Part shown: piece by piece, positions 55,991 to 64,000 of the stretch
Layout of the letters: every line of letters begins with the position of its first letter
Numbering within the stretch: the first letter of the stretch is position 1
Origin: Ensifer canadensis
GTDB taxonomy: Bacteria > Pseudomonadota > Alphaproteobacteria > Rhizobiales > Rhizobiaceae
DNA length: 64,000 bases
Direction of reading: 5' to 3'
Assembly: GCF_017488845.2 (NCBI RefSeq)
Contig: NZ_CP083375.1
Coordinates: 1 to 64,000 of the forward strand
The notes under the pieces: model-generated
The model's input: only the letters and a program-made list of their open reading frames with translations
Database searches by the model: none
Told to the model about the DNA's origin: nothing
Translations under genes and position numbers: made by a program

Positions 55991-56802
55991 GGTATCGCCA
56001 AGTTGTTTGAAGCAAGTTGCTGCTGAGCGGTTTGATCGAGATCAAGCGGCCATTTCTTCGGTATAGTCATGTCAGAGGGCAAACGCATCCGCCCTGGCGT
56101 GACGGCAAGCCGCGGCATTGATTTTGTAGCGGCGGGAGTGGAAGATCAGGTTGATCTGGTCGTGGGCAGCAAGGAATCTCTGTGCTTGTCGGGGTGACTT
56201 GAACTGCCGGAATATCTTCTCCCGCTTTCGGGTCGGCCTGTGCGAGACTTCGACCGCGTTGTTGAGTCCTTTGAGGGCCCGATGCTCGGCGCCCGCCGCC
56301 AGGGTTCGGATCGGCTTGATATAGCTGCGGAGTTTGTCCGTGACCACAACAACCCTTGGCGTCCCGAACCGGGTAATCAGGCCACGCAGGAAACGCCTCG
56401 CGGCCTTGGCGTTTCGACGTGGCTGAACCAGAATGTCGAGCACATTGCCGTCCGCATCGATGGCCCGCCATAGCCAATGCTTTGTGCCATGGATTGTGAT
56501 CACGACCTCGTCGACGTGCCACTTGTCGCGAGGCGCAGGCCGATCTGGCCGAACACAATCTGCAAAATGCCGCCCGAAACGATTGACCCAAAGCCGGATT
56601 GCTTCCCGGCTGACAATGACACCGCGTTCGGCGAGCAGGTCTTCCACGTCGGCGGTGCTGAGCGCAAAGCGATGATAAGCCAACACCGCATAGGCGATGA
56701 TTTCACGGCCAAAGCGAAAGCCTTTCAGGCGCGGCATTTGATACGGGGTATTCATCCAGCTCGAATAGCCCACGCAGAACGGTCAAACAACTTGGCAATA
56801 CC
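55991..56802 (-). mobile_element. IS6-family insertion sequence, apparently complete
   Basis: 812 bp with 20-bp terminal inverted repeats that match at 19 positions: left GGTATCGCCAAGTTGTTTGA (55,991-56,010), right the complement of GGTATTGCCAAGTTGTTTGA (56,783-56,802). It contains one intact transposase gene. Confidence 0.85.
56072..56773 (-). CDS. IS6-family transposase
   Basis: 233 residues. Short helix-turn-helix region (LSTADVEDLLAERGVIVSRE) and a DDE catalytic core: first Asp in DKWHVDEVVI, second in VVVTDKLRSY, and Glu in the C-terminal VEVSHRPTRKREK. Full length for the family and unbroken. The ATG at 56,773 gives a few more residues than the usual MPRLKGFRF start at about 56,737. 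Confidence 0.92.
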   Translation of the reverse strand: MGYSSWMNTPYQMPRLKGFRFGREIIAYAVLAYHRFALSTADVEDLLAERGVIVSREAIRLWVNRFGRHFADCVRPDRPAPRDKWHVDEVVITIHGTKHWLWRAIDADGNVLDILVQPRRNAKAARRFLRGLITRFGTPRVVVVTDKLRSYIKPIRTLAAGAEHRALKGLNNAVEVSHRPTRKREKIFRQFKSPRQAQRFLAAHDQINLIFHSRRYKINAAACRHARADAFAL

Positions 56803-57126
56803 GATTGGAAACCTAACAAGGCGGAGTTGGCCGAACCCGCCGCCATGCGCCCCAAAGGGAAATGGTGTCTCCTTAGATCGTCAGATTGGCGCGTATCTTC
56901 TGCTTCATCTCAGTAATTACGAGAATTATAAATATTATAGCAAATGTGAACCTATTAAATCTTTTGTCAGGTTCGCGTGGTTATGTTTGTGTACAGCGCC
57001 ATTGGCGATGAGCAGAATGCTCCCTCTCTGTAATGTTTCCCAAATCAGAAAATAGACAAGTGCCGCCACGTGCGAGTCTTCCTGTCGCGCGTATTTACCG
57101 GCTCAACATGTTACGCGAGCTTTACC
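56803..57126. other. Intergenic region upstream of the chemoreceptor gene
   Basis: No gene supported. The part 56,910-56,960 is AT-rich (GAGAATTATAAATATTATAG) and may carry the promoter of the chemoreceptor gene. Confidence 0.35.
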
Positions 57127-59061
57127 ATGTCACCTCTGCAGAACGCCAAGATCAGAACGAAGATACTGTCGATCATCCTCCCGATCTGTCTAATCGGCAT
57201 TGCAGGCGTGCTGGTCGTATCCAGCCAATACAGGAGTACTGTCGCGACCTATTCGAATTTCATCTCGAATGACGAAGCGGCGGCGGTCGAGATGTCACGT
57301 GCCAGCCAACGTGTCGTGGCGCTGAGCTACAGCGCCTATCAAATCCTTGCCTACAGTGTAAATGACCCACGGATGGCGAAGCTCTCGAAAGACTATGAGG
57401 ATAACAAGAAGGTCCTTCTCGATCGCTTTGCGACTGTTAAGCGACTGATGCCCGCTGAGGCGACGGCGATTGACGCACTCACGGCTCAAGCCAACAATAT
57501 CATTGCATTGACCGATCGGGCCGTGAAGGCCGGATTGGTGGACGACAATGCAACTGCCGGCAACGTATTGAAGCAAGTGGACCCGTTGATCGATGACGAG
57601 GTTCTCGCAGTTCGCCAATGGCTCGATACCTTCAATAAGAATATCCGCGTTAAAAGCGATGAACTGGCAGATCGAACGATTGCCACCATCACCGATACTT
57701 TGATCGCCATTGGCATCCTTTGTGTCGCGGCGGTTCTGATCGCTCTTTTTGTTTCCGCCCGAGGGATTACCGCTCCCATCGAACGCTTGCGTGCGCGGAT
57801 GGTCTCGCTGGCCGATGGCGATATAGATCAAGCTGTGTCGGGTATCGAGCGCAAGGATGAAGTCGGTCATATGGCCGCCGCCGTGTCGGTCTTCCGCGAC
57901 AACGCCATCGAACGCATTCGCCTGGAGAGAGAGGCTGATGCCGGCCGCAACCTCTCCGAAAAGGAAAGGCTCGAACGTGAGGCGCAGAAAGCCAAGGATG
58001 CGGCCGACACCCAGTTTGCCGTCGACGGACTGGCCGCGGGCCTCGCCGAGCTTTCCAACGGCAACGTGACCTATCGCATCGACAAACCCTTCGTTGCCCA
58101 TCTCGATCAGCTCCGCGCCAACTTCAATTCCTCGATGGCAAAGCTCCAGGATACGCTGAGCGCCGTCGGCGACAATGCCCAGGCCATCGCGGCCGGTGCA
58201 AACGAGATCCGCTCAGCCTCCGACGACCTCTCCAAGCGCACCGAACAGCAGGCCGCTTCGATCGAGGAAACCGCCGCAGCGCTGGAACAGATCACAACCA
58301 CCGTCAAGGACTCCACCCGGCGGGCAGAAGAAGCAGGCTCGCTTGTTGGTCGCGCCCGCATCGGTGCGCAGAAATCAGGCGACGTGATGCGCGAGGCGGT
58401 TTCCGCGATGGAGGCGATCTCGAAGTCGTCGAGCGAAATCAGCAACATCATCGGCGTTATCGACGACATTGCATTCCAGACGAATCTCCTGGCGCTGAAT
58501 GCCGGCGTCGAGGCGGCGCGCGCCGGCGACGCGGGCAAGGGCTTTGCGGTCGTTGCCCAGGAGGTGCGCGAACTGGCGCAACGCTCCGCCAAGGCGGCCA
58601 AGGAGATTAAGGCGCTGATCTCGACATCCGGCCAACAGGTTCACAGCGGTGTCGACCTCGTCACGAAAACCGGAGCTTCGCTTCAGCAGATCGTCAAGGA
58701 AGTGGAGGAGATCGACCATAATGTGCGGGCGATCGTCGAGGCTGCTCGTGAACAGGCAACCGGCCTGCATGAGATCAATACGGCGGTCAACAGCATCGAT
58801 CAGGGAACGCAGCAGAATGCCGCCATGGTCGAGCAATCCACTGCTGCCAGCCACAGCCTGGCCAAGGAAGTGGCGTCCCTGAACAATCTGCTCGGCCAGT
58901 TCACCCTCCAAGGTGATCGAAGCTATCAGCGACCGGCCGCGGCCACCCAACAGTCGGCCCCCGCAGCCTCACCGGCACGATCGCTCCGCGCCAAGCTTGC
59001 CGGTGCCTTTGGGGGCTCGGGCAGTGCCACCGCGACAGCCGGCGCATGGGAGGAGTTCTGA
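57127..59061 (+). CDS. Methyl-accepting chemotaxis protein
   Basis: 644 residues from the ATG at 57,127 (MSPLQNAKIRTKILSIILPI); the 57,070 start would add 19 residues before the first membrane helix and looks less likely. Order: TM1 about 13-32; periplasmic four-helix sensor about 35-190; TM2 about 192-212; HAMP; a second HAMP-like unit (GLAELSNGNVTYRIDKPF); methylation helices; the highly conserved hairpin tip (IDDIAFQTNLLALNAGVEAA). The last residues are Trp-Glu-Glu-Phe, a CheR/CheB-tether pentapeptide-like tail. The ligand cannot be read. Confidence 0.94.
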   Translation: MSPLQNAKIRTKILSIILPICLIGIAGVLVVSSQYRSTVATYSNFISNDEAAAVEMSRASQRVVALSYSAYQILAYSVNDPRMAKLSKDYEDNKKVLLDRFATVKRLMPAEATAIDALTAQANNIIALTDRAVKAGLVDDNATAGNVLKQVDPLIDDEVLAVRQWLDTFNKNIRVKSDELADRTIATITDTLIAIGILCVAAVLIALFVSARGITAPIERLRARMVSLADGDIDQAVSGIERKDEVGHMAAAVSVFRDNAIERIRLEREADAGRNLSEKERLEREAQKAKDAADTQFAVDGLAAGLAELSNGNVTYRIDKPFVAHLDQLRANFNSSMAKLQDTLSAVGDNAQAIAAGANEIRSASDDLSKRTEQQAASIEETAAALEQITTTVKDSTRRAEEAGSLVGRARIGAQKSGDVMREAVSAMEAISKSSSEISNIIGVIDDIAFQTNLLALNAGVEAARAGDAGKGFAVVAQEVRELAQRSAKAAKEIKALISTSGQQVHSGVDLVTKTGASLQQIVKEVEEIDHNVRAIVEAAREQATGLHEINTAVNSIDQGTQQNAAMVEQSTAASHSLAKEVASLNNLLGQFTLQGDRSYQRPAAATQQSAPAASPARSLRAKLAGAFGGSGSATATAGAWEEF

Positions 59062-59211
59062 TGGCGTGGTCAAATGTGATCCCATGTCTGTATTTTTGAT
59101 GCGGCTGAGATAGCGGGTGCTTGCACCTAAATTTCAGGCTACATGGAGATGATGGATCGGATTCAAATTCAGGGTATGTCGTCCGCCCGTGTTTCTGCGG
59201 TTTGAATCTCA

Positions 59212-59690
59212 TCAAGACACAAGCTCGGTCGCCAACACCAATTCCCACATGAAGCAGCTTTTGTCGCCTTTGAACCGCGAGCCAGTGGGAACATTGGCCC
59301 TTAGGGCCTCTTCCCGGCTCGCCCGCTTCACATCCAGCTTTGGGCCACGCGTCTTCTTCTTCGCAACCTGTCGATCACCGGGCTTCCATCCGTTGCATTG
59401 TCCATGCCGGACGGGCGAAACGGTGCACGCAGCGGCAGGTTTTTCAGCCGCGCTATCTCGTCGCGCAACAACTGGTTCTCGACCTTCAGGCGGGTGCTTT
59501 CCACGCGAAGCTCCGCATTGTCCTCGCGAAGGGTTGCGCTCTGCGCTTCCAGCTTCTCGAGGCGAACTTCAGCTTGCAGGGCTCGTTCCAGCAAGCCGGT
59601 CACCAAACTGCGCAACGCTTTCAGAGAAGGCGTGTCGGCAGGCGCAGGGGAGCCGTCTCTTTGCCATCCTGGTGTTGAGTTCTGCCCCGA
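59212..59690 (-). pseudogene. Transposase N-terminal fragment
   Basis: Minus strand: a heptad-rich coiled coil (LEKLEAQSATLREDNAELRV, LRDEIARLKNLPLRAPFRPS) then, after a frameshift near 59,370, RGPKLDVKRASREEALRANV and SRFKGDKSCFMWELVLATEL before a stop. This matches the start of a rhizobial transposase with the same order of motifs; the catalytic part is missing. Confidence 0.6.
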
Positions 59691-59734
59691 TTTGACCGTG
59701 CTGGGGTGCGGATAGAAACTTGGAGTGAGTTTCA

Positions 59735-60001
59735 TACGGAATTCAACATCGTCGAGGTACCATTTGTCGGCCAGCCTGCCGGCTATCATTGGCAAAATGC
59801 CTGCCGAATTTCTCCGCCCACAGTCTCACGGTCTGGTGAGAGACGATGATGCCACGACCTGCCAGCATATCCTCGACCATCCGCAGGCTGAACGGAAAGC
59901 GAAAATACAGCCACACCGCATGGCCAATCACTTCGGCTGGAAACCGGTGGCCACGATAAGAGAGGATCACGGGTCGATCTGGTCATGCTGCCAGATCCCA
60001 C
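59735..60001 (-). pseudogene. IS6-family transposase N-terminal fragment
   Basis: Minus strand: YRGHRFPAEVIGHAVWLYFR, SLRMVEDMLAGRGIIVSHQT and, in a shifted frame, ADKWYLDDVEF, which holds the first catalytic Asp. It is cut off there by the adjoining transposase fragment. It differs clearly from the intact IS6 copy at 56 kb, so it is an independent insertion. Confidence 0.65.
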
Positions 60002-60043
60002 ATTTTCATCGCTGCTCAGGTAACGTTACAGTGCCTTCTCTAG

Positions 60044-61192
60044 TCAGCCGCCTTGGCCGAGGGCCGGGAAGTCTGGCACGGTTTCCTTCGAGTTTTGCCA
60101 GGACGCCGGCAAGGAGGAGGTTGGGCAGTAACGGTAGCGCGTCGTGCCGTCTGCGACCCGGGTGACAAAGCTATCGGAATCCGGGACGACGATAGTGGCA
60201 TTCGCCGTGCGCTTCTTGCCCTTCGTCTGCTCCTGACATTTCTCCGTCATCGTGTAGGACGTGCCGTCGTGCGTCACTCCGTCGATCACGCAAAGGTCGG
60301 AGCCTTCCTCGAACGCCGTGCCGGTGAACTGGATGATGATCGCCTGGTTTGCCTCTCCGCATGGCGCATCCGAGTTCACGTAGTAGCCGGGACGCAGCGG
60401 CAACTTTGTCGCTGCGGGGGCGGGTGTGGCCTGCGCAAGGGGTGTCGTCGCCGGGATGGTCACCGCGAAAGCCTTTAGCAGTGCGGGCTGCGCACCTTCT
60501 GTCTTGAGCACTGCTGCAGGTATGATAACCGGCTCCTCGCAGGCAGTCATCACGTGTGGTAACCCGAGCTGGACCGCCAACCCGCCGCCCTTTGCGTCCA
60601 GCCAGACCATCATGCCCGGTGATCCGTCTGCCGCCTCGCTCAGCAAAGCCTGCTTACAATCGTCAAGGTCGCTATCCGGCGTGTCGCCAGCGCCGTATCC
60701 AGCCATGTAGAGATCGAACAGCCGCTTGGAAGCCAGGGTGACGACTTTGGTGCCGTCTGCCTGCTGCGCCAACGCGACCGTGCCGGTTAGGGTAGCTGGA
60801 AGCAGATGCGTCCAGTCGACGGGCTGCCCCGTCGTCAGGTCGTAGACGATAGACATTGTGCCCGAGTCCGGGTGGGCGCTTCCTTCGCAACTAAGCGAAT
60901 CCGTGATGACTAGGCTGAGGAACCCGGGCCCCCTCATGGTAACATCCACCGAGCGTTGCCAGTCGCCACCCTTGCAGTCCTTGGATGCCTTAAGAACTGT
61001 GAGATCCAGGCGCTTCAATGCGGTGTTGATGCGACGTTCGGCATCGTCGACAGGCGCGATGACCTGCGGCATGGCCGCGATGTCTTTGCCGACAGGGCTA
61101 GGCACCGTCAAGTGCACGGAACGGTCTGCCGACAGCGTAGGCCCTGCCATGCAGATGTAGGCAAGCAGGACGACGCAACTTATCTTCCACAT
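60044..61192 (-). CDS. Secreted protein of unknown function
   Basis: 382 residues from the ATG at 61,192, chosen because a signal peptide starts there (MWKISCVVLLAYICMAGPTL, cleavage probably after LSA). The mature part has scattered Cys residues, a Pro/Ala-rich linker (AQATPAPAATKLPLRPGYYV) near residue 265, and a C-terminal region beginning GYYVNSDAPCGEANQA, a pattern like small secreted domains of rhizobia. I do not recognise the family. Probably periplasmic. Confidence 0.7.
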   Translation of the reverse strand: MWKISCVVLLAYICMAGPTLSADRSVHLTVPSPVGKDIAAMPQVIAPVDDAERRINTALKRLDLTVLKASKDCKGGDWQRSVDVTMRGPGFLSLVITDSLSCEGSAHPDSGTMSIVYDLTTGQPVDWTHLLPATLTGTVALAQQADGTKVVTLASKRLFDLYMAGYGAGDTPDSDLDDCKQALLSEAADGSPGMMVWLDAKGGGLAVQLGLPHVMTACEEPVIIPAAVLKTEGAQPALLKAFAVTIPATTPLAQATPAPAATKLPLRPGYYVNSDAPCGEANQAIIIQFTGTAFEEGSDLCVIDGVTHDGTSYTMTEKCQEQTKGKKRTANATIVVPDSDSFVTRVADGTTRYRYCPTSSLPASWQNSKETVPDFPALGQGG

Positions 61193-61471
61193 CAGAACCT
61201 CGAAACTATAAATCTCCTCAGGCAGAAGTGGCATAGAAAATGACGGTCACATAATGTTATGAACCTTGATACCAAAATAGGTCGGGCGTCGTAACGCCCA
61301 AGCATCGTGGAACTGCTTAAACTCTTCACTGAAATTGGATGTGCTCATAAAGCTCTTCTTGCCTAAGATTTAGGAAAGAAGAGGTGTCTACAAATCTTGG
61401 GGCTATTCAGTTCATGTTGACACCAGCTTTTGTGCGGTTGAAAAGAAACTCACCTTAGAGGGAGATCACTG

Positions 61472-61900
61472 ATGGCTGACGAGAACGATACAGGCGCGAC
61501 AAGCGCGGTTTTGGCACCGACCCCGGCAGAAGCACCGGTCGTTAAAAAGCAGCGCGCGCGGCGCCGCTCAAAAGCTGAGATTCAAGCGGCCCAGTCCGTG
61601 TCGTCCACGGCTGTGAAGGCAGCGAAGGTTCGCAGGAAGCGCGGCGTGCAAGTCGAAGCGACACCCGCTGTTGTCGAAACATCCGACGCTGCGAAGATCA
61701 TCAAAAAGACCGGCATGAAGGGCACTAGAAAGATCAAGGCAGTTAGCCATATCGAAGCGTCGGTAATGGCGCCAGCCACGGCTGCCGACGAGATGGCAGA
61801 CCTCATTCAGCTTGAAGAAGAAAACAAGCGGCTTCGCAAGGCCTTGGCCGAAAAGTTGCGCGCGGAAAATGCTGACCTGCGCAAGCGCCTTGGCATCTAG
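61472..61900 (+). CDS. syrB: SyrB-like putative regulatory protein
   Basis: 142 residues; GGGAG upstream of the ATG. The start (MADENDTGATSAVLAPTPAE), the basic Ala/Lys-rich middle and the end (EMADLIQLEEENKRLRKALA then EKLRAENADLRKRLGI) match the rhizobial SyrB family as I remember it; SyrB is described in Sinorhizobium meliloti as a repressor of syrM. The C-terminal heptads should form a coiled coil. The basic KKQRARRRSKAE stretch may bind nucleic acid. First of three neighbours with the same C-terminal pattern. Confidence 0.8.
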   Translation: MADENDTGATSAVLAPTPAEAPVVKKQRARRRSKAEIQAAQSVSSTAVKAAKVRRKRGVQVEATPAVVETSDAAKIIKKTGMKGTRKIKAVSHIEASVMAPATAADEMADLIQLEEENKRLRKALAEKLRAENADLRKRLGI

Positions 61901-62048
61901 TCGATCATTACAAGGCACCGGGTCGGTTGCGCTATCGACCCTCACCGGTATGGTCTTGGACGGTTCAGAAAAGACTGGGCTTGCGTCGCGAGCCCGGATT
62001 TGGAGCTGTGGCATGGACGCGATGCCCGTTGATCGAGGCTGAAGCACG

Positions 62049-62651
62049 ATGAAACCACCATGGAAGTTCCTTGCTCAATTGATGTCACGGCAACGACCGT
62101 CCGTGAATTCCGGTCAAACGAGTGAGCGGGACAGCGATCGTAAGCCTGTCGAAACTAAATTGCAGCCAGCGCCCCCGCCGTTGTTGGCTTCACCGGAAGC
62201 AGCACCCGGTCCGGAACACGACGATGAAAGCCCATCTCAAGATGCGGTTGAGATAACGGCGGTAAACACAAGCGCAGTCGATACCGTAGCGCCGGCATCG
62301 GTGACGGCTGAAGCCGGAGAGCAAAAGGCCGGAGCGGATGATGGTCGGGGACAGTCTGTCGTCGACGTGCAGGCGTTGGCGCCGACAAGCGGGGCCGATG
62401 AACCACTCGGCATGCCGCAGCGGAAACCTTCGAAGGTAGCAAGGAAAGGCCGTGTCAGCGCAATTGCGCAGAGCCCTGTTGTCGCCGGTGGGGAGGTTCG
62501 ACAATCTCCGTCGGCGTCTGGAAGCCCGTTTTTTGACGAGGCGGCGAGCCTGGACGACGACATCAAACAGCTGAAAGACCAGTTAGCTCAAAAGCTGCGT
62601 TTGCAAAATGCCCAGCTCAGAAAAATGCTCAAGCGCTTCGAATCCTCTTAA
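62049..62651 (+). CDS. SyrB-family-like coiled-coil protein, second paralogue
   Basis: 200 residues. Long acidic, Ala/Pro/Ser-rich N-terminal part, a basic segment (QRKPSKVARKGRVSAIA), and a C-terminal coiled coil DDIKQLKDQLAQKLRLQNAQ then LRKMLKRFESS. The tail resembles that of the SyrB-like neighbour (EKLRAENADLRKRL). Function unknown; the shared tail suggests heteromeric pairing with the flanking paralogues. Confidence 0.65.
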   Translation: MKPPWKFLAQLMSRQRPSVNSGQTSERDSDRKPVETKLQPAPPPLLASPEAAPGPEHDDESPSQDAVEITAVNTSAVDTVAPASVTAEAGEQKAGADDGRGQSVVDVQALAPTSGADEPLGMPQRKPSKVARKGRVSAIAQSPVVAGGEVRQSPSASGSPFFDEAASLDDDIKQLKDQLAQKLRLQNAQLRKMLKRFESS

Positions 62652-62681
62652 CCCACCTGAAAATATCCAGAGATTAGATCT

Positions 62682-63269
62682 ATGAAGACACCGCAGCGAA
62701 GTTTTGTCGTCGAAATCAAATCGACACGTCGACAGTCAAAAGTGCCGCCGAAATCGATCTGGGGCGACACGGATTTCAAGGCTCTCGTTCGCGAAGCGGA
62801 AGCATCGCCTCTGTTTAAGCATGACATTGTTGCGGACGCTTTGAGCCAGGATGAGGATCGGACGTCGAACCTAGAACCGCAGGAAGAGCCTGCGGGTATC
62901 GATGTCGGCGACGAGCAGCAGGTTCAGGCTCCATTGATCGGGGCTGATCAACCCCGCTCGCTGCAGCAAGGTGAGGATTCAGCGTTCAGTGCCGTATCGC
63001 AGAAGCAGGTGGACCCGCTAACGCAACTGTCGAGACGAGGGTTGGAACGGCGTCGCGGCGCAAGGCGCGGACGTCCTGTCGACGGAGAGATCAACGCTTC
63101 CACCGCGCCGACGCCCGTCGATCACAGCGAAGTATCGTCCGATGAGCTCATCTCGCTTGAGGAAGAAAATCGATGCTTGAAATTGCTCCTGGCGAAACAG
63201 CTGCGTCAGCAGAATTTGCAGCTCCGCAAAATGCTTGAGCGGTTTGCTATCACTGACTCGTCTTGGTGA
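62682..63269 (+). CDS. SyrB-family-like coiled-coil protein, third paralogue
   Basis: 195 residues, 30 bp after the second paralogue. N terminus SFVVEIKSTRRQSKVPPKSI and IWGDTDFKALVREAE, a polar linker, the basic segment GLERRRGARRGRPVDGEI, and a coiled coil ISLEEENRCLKLLLAKQLRQ then QNLQLRKMLERF. The N-terminal block is not shared with the other two. Function unknown; probably co-transcribed with its left neighbour. Confidence 0.65.
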   Translation: MKTPQRSFVVEIKSTRRQSKVPPKSIWGDTDFKALVREAEASPLFKHDIVADALSQDEDRTSNLEPQEEPAGIDVGDEQQVQAPLIGADQPRSLQQGEDSAFSAVSQKQVDPLTQLSRRGLERRRGARRGRPVDGEINASTAPTPVDHSEVSSDELISLEEENRCLKLLLAKQLRQQNLQLRKMLERFAITDSSW

Positions 63270-63289
63270 TTTTTTCGCTTTTCTGCTGC

Positions 63290-63466
63290 TTAGCCCGGTG
63301 ACGCGTCCCGCCTCGGCAGAGATTTCGCGTGAGATGCGGCTTCACCGGAATAGGGGAAGTCTTCCCCGAGTTGACGGTCACCCTCGTAGACTTTGAAGAT
63401 GGGGCCGTCGACTTCAACAATCTTATAACCGTTCACGTATTCAATCTTCGGCGTTTTCCAACCCAT
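63290..63466 (-). CDS. Small conserved-looking protein, 58 residues
   Basis: The ATG at 63,466 has AGGAG ten bases upstream. The product starts MGWKTPKIEYVNGYKIVEVD, continues GPIFKVYEGDRQLGEDFPYS and ends GEAASHAKSLPRRDASPG. The balanced composition, good ribosome site and regular beta-strand-like pattern suggest a real gene. Function not recognised. Convergent with the third SyrB-like gene, whose stop is 21 bp away. Confidence 0.55.
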   Translation of the reverse strand: MGWKTPKIEYVNGYKIVEVDGPIFKVYEGDRQLGEDFPYSGEAASHAKSLPRRDASPG

Positions 63467-63930
63467 TGCAAGCTCTCCTTCATGATGGCCGGCATTTCGC
63501 TACCCGGGTCGGCGATGACGTACACCCCATGCTCACCGTTTATCAGGTACTTAGACAAAGGCCTAATACTCTAAAGCCGGGCCTGCGTTTCGTTTCCGTT
63601 CAAGGCGTTCACATTTAGCGGCCCCGCGCGCCGGGGGCTGTCGGTCCCGGTTTCCGGCGTTGCCGTCGCTATGCTAAATCTCCTGCGGCAACCCATTTAA
63701 CCGGTCTTGCGGGAGGCGAACGGCTTTCGCAGTTCCTGCTACAGCTGGTATGCCCTTCCTATTTTGGACGCTACTGCCCAAAGACCCAAGAGCTGTCACC
63801 GCGTGAAACTGCACGGTTGTGAACCTTGCTCGCCAGGTTGGCTGAAATCGCACCCGATCAACAAGGTTGATCTGCCGATCGTGCCGTGTTTTGAAGGTGG
63901 CACATTGGCGGCGGGGCTTTGGCAACAGGA
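63467..63930. other. Intergenic region near the right edge
   Basis: No gene supported. On the minus strand just upstream of the 58-residue gene, codons reading KYLINGEHGVYVIADPGSEM form a short stop-bounded frame (from about 63,577) that may be a decayed gene start. Confidence 0.3.
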
Positions 63931-64000
63931 ATGGTAGAACAGTTCGACATGTTTTCGGAGCAGGCTCCGCGCGCCCAGGTGGTCACGCGTGGCACCTCCA
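63931..64000 (+). CDS. Possible start of a gene running off the right edge
   Basis: The ATG at 63,931 follows CAACAGGA and opens MVEQFDMFSEQAPRAQVVTR to the window end. Only 23 codons are visible, so neither reality nor function can be judged. Confidence 0.3.
   Translation, partial: MVEQFDMFSEQAPRAQVVTRGTS

Noticed and set aside
1..64000. CRISPR arrays, rRNA and tRNA genes
   Set aside because: No regularly spaced repeats, rRNA signatures or tRNA cloverleaf sequences were noticed by eye on either strand.

Overview
The window reads as an accessory region, probably a megaplasmid or genomic island, of an alphaproteobacterium of the Rhizobium/Sinorhizobium type. Evidence for this is a SyrB-like protein, a methyl-accepting chemotaxis protein ending in Trp-Glu-Glu-Phe, LuxI/LuxR quorum sensing, a RIT element and many IS remnants (IS66, IS3, ISL3, IS6). 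No rRNA, tRNA or CRISPR array was seen. Everything here comes from reading the sequence; no database search was run.

Positions 1-40,230 hold a trans-acyltransferase polyketide synthase (trans-AT PKS) cluster. Two giant PKS genes lie on the + strand. PksA (1-14,434, open to the left, interrupted by two apparent single-base frameshifts) reads KR-ACP / KS-KR-ACP / KS-ECH-ECH-ACP-ACP-ACP / KS-flavin monooxygenase. PksB (14,445-23,999) reads KR-ACP-ACP / KS(non-elongating)-DH-DH-like-ACP / KS(atypical)-ACP(no Ser)-thioesterase. No AT domain is embedded. A second + strand operon (24,850-33,143) encodes a P450, a beta-branching (HCS) cassette (HMG-synthase, PksH-type dehydratase, donor ACP, decarboxylating KS), a trans-AT, a phosphopantetheinyl transferase and an AT-like acyl hydrolase. 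A facing - strand operon (40,227-33,211) encodes a type II thioesterase, an O-methyltransferase-like protein and a complete branched-chain 2-oxoacid dehydrogenase complex (E1alpha, E1beta, E2, E3), which could supply branched acyl-CoA.

The two facing operons are preceded by copies of the same ~89-bp promoter segment in opposite orientation. Each copy carries an 18-bp lux-box-like palindrome, TCTGGAACTTTTCCCAGA. A related 20-bp palindrome precedes the luxI gene at 45.9 kb. The simplest model is that acyl-homoserine lactone quorum sensing (luxI 45,914-46,588, luxR 46,721-47,503, orphan luxR 49,687-50,439) switches on the tailoring and supply operons.

Positions 40,499-45,176 are a decayed IS66 element split by a RIT element: three overlapping tyrosine recombinase genes between perfect 47-bp inverted repeats. 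Positions 48,463-52,606 hold a broken IS3 and a broken ISL3 element around the orphan LuxR gene and a membrane-protein remnant. From 53 kb onward the content is mixed: a YkuD/AstE-type fusion protein, a divergent GntR/OsmC pair with a GTATAC operator, a complete IS6-family element, a chemoreceptor, transposase debris, a secreted protein, three tandem SyrB-like coiled-coil proteins, and a 58-residue conserved-looking protein near the right edge.
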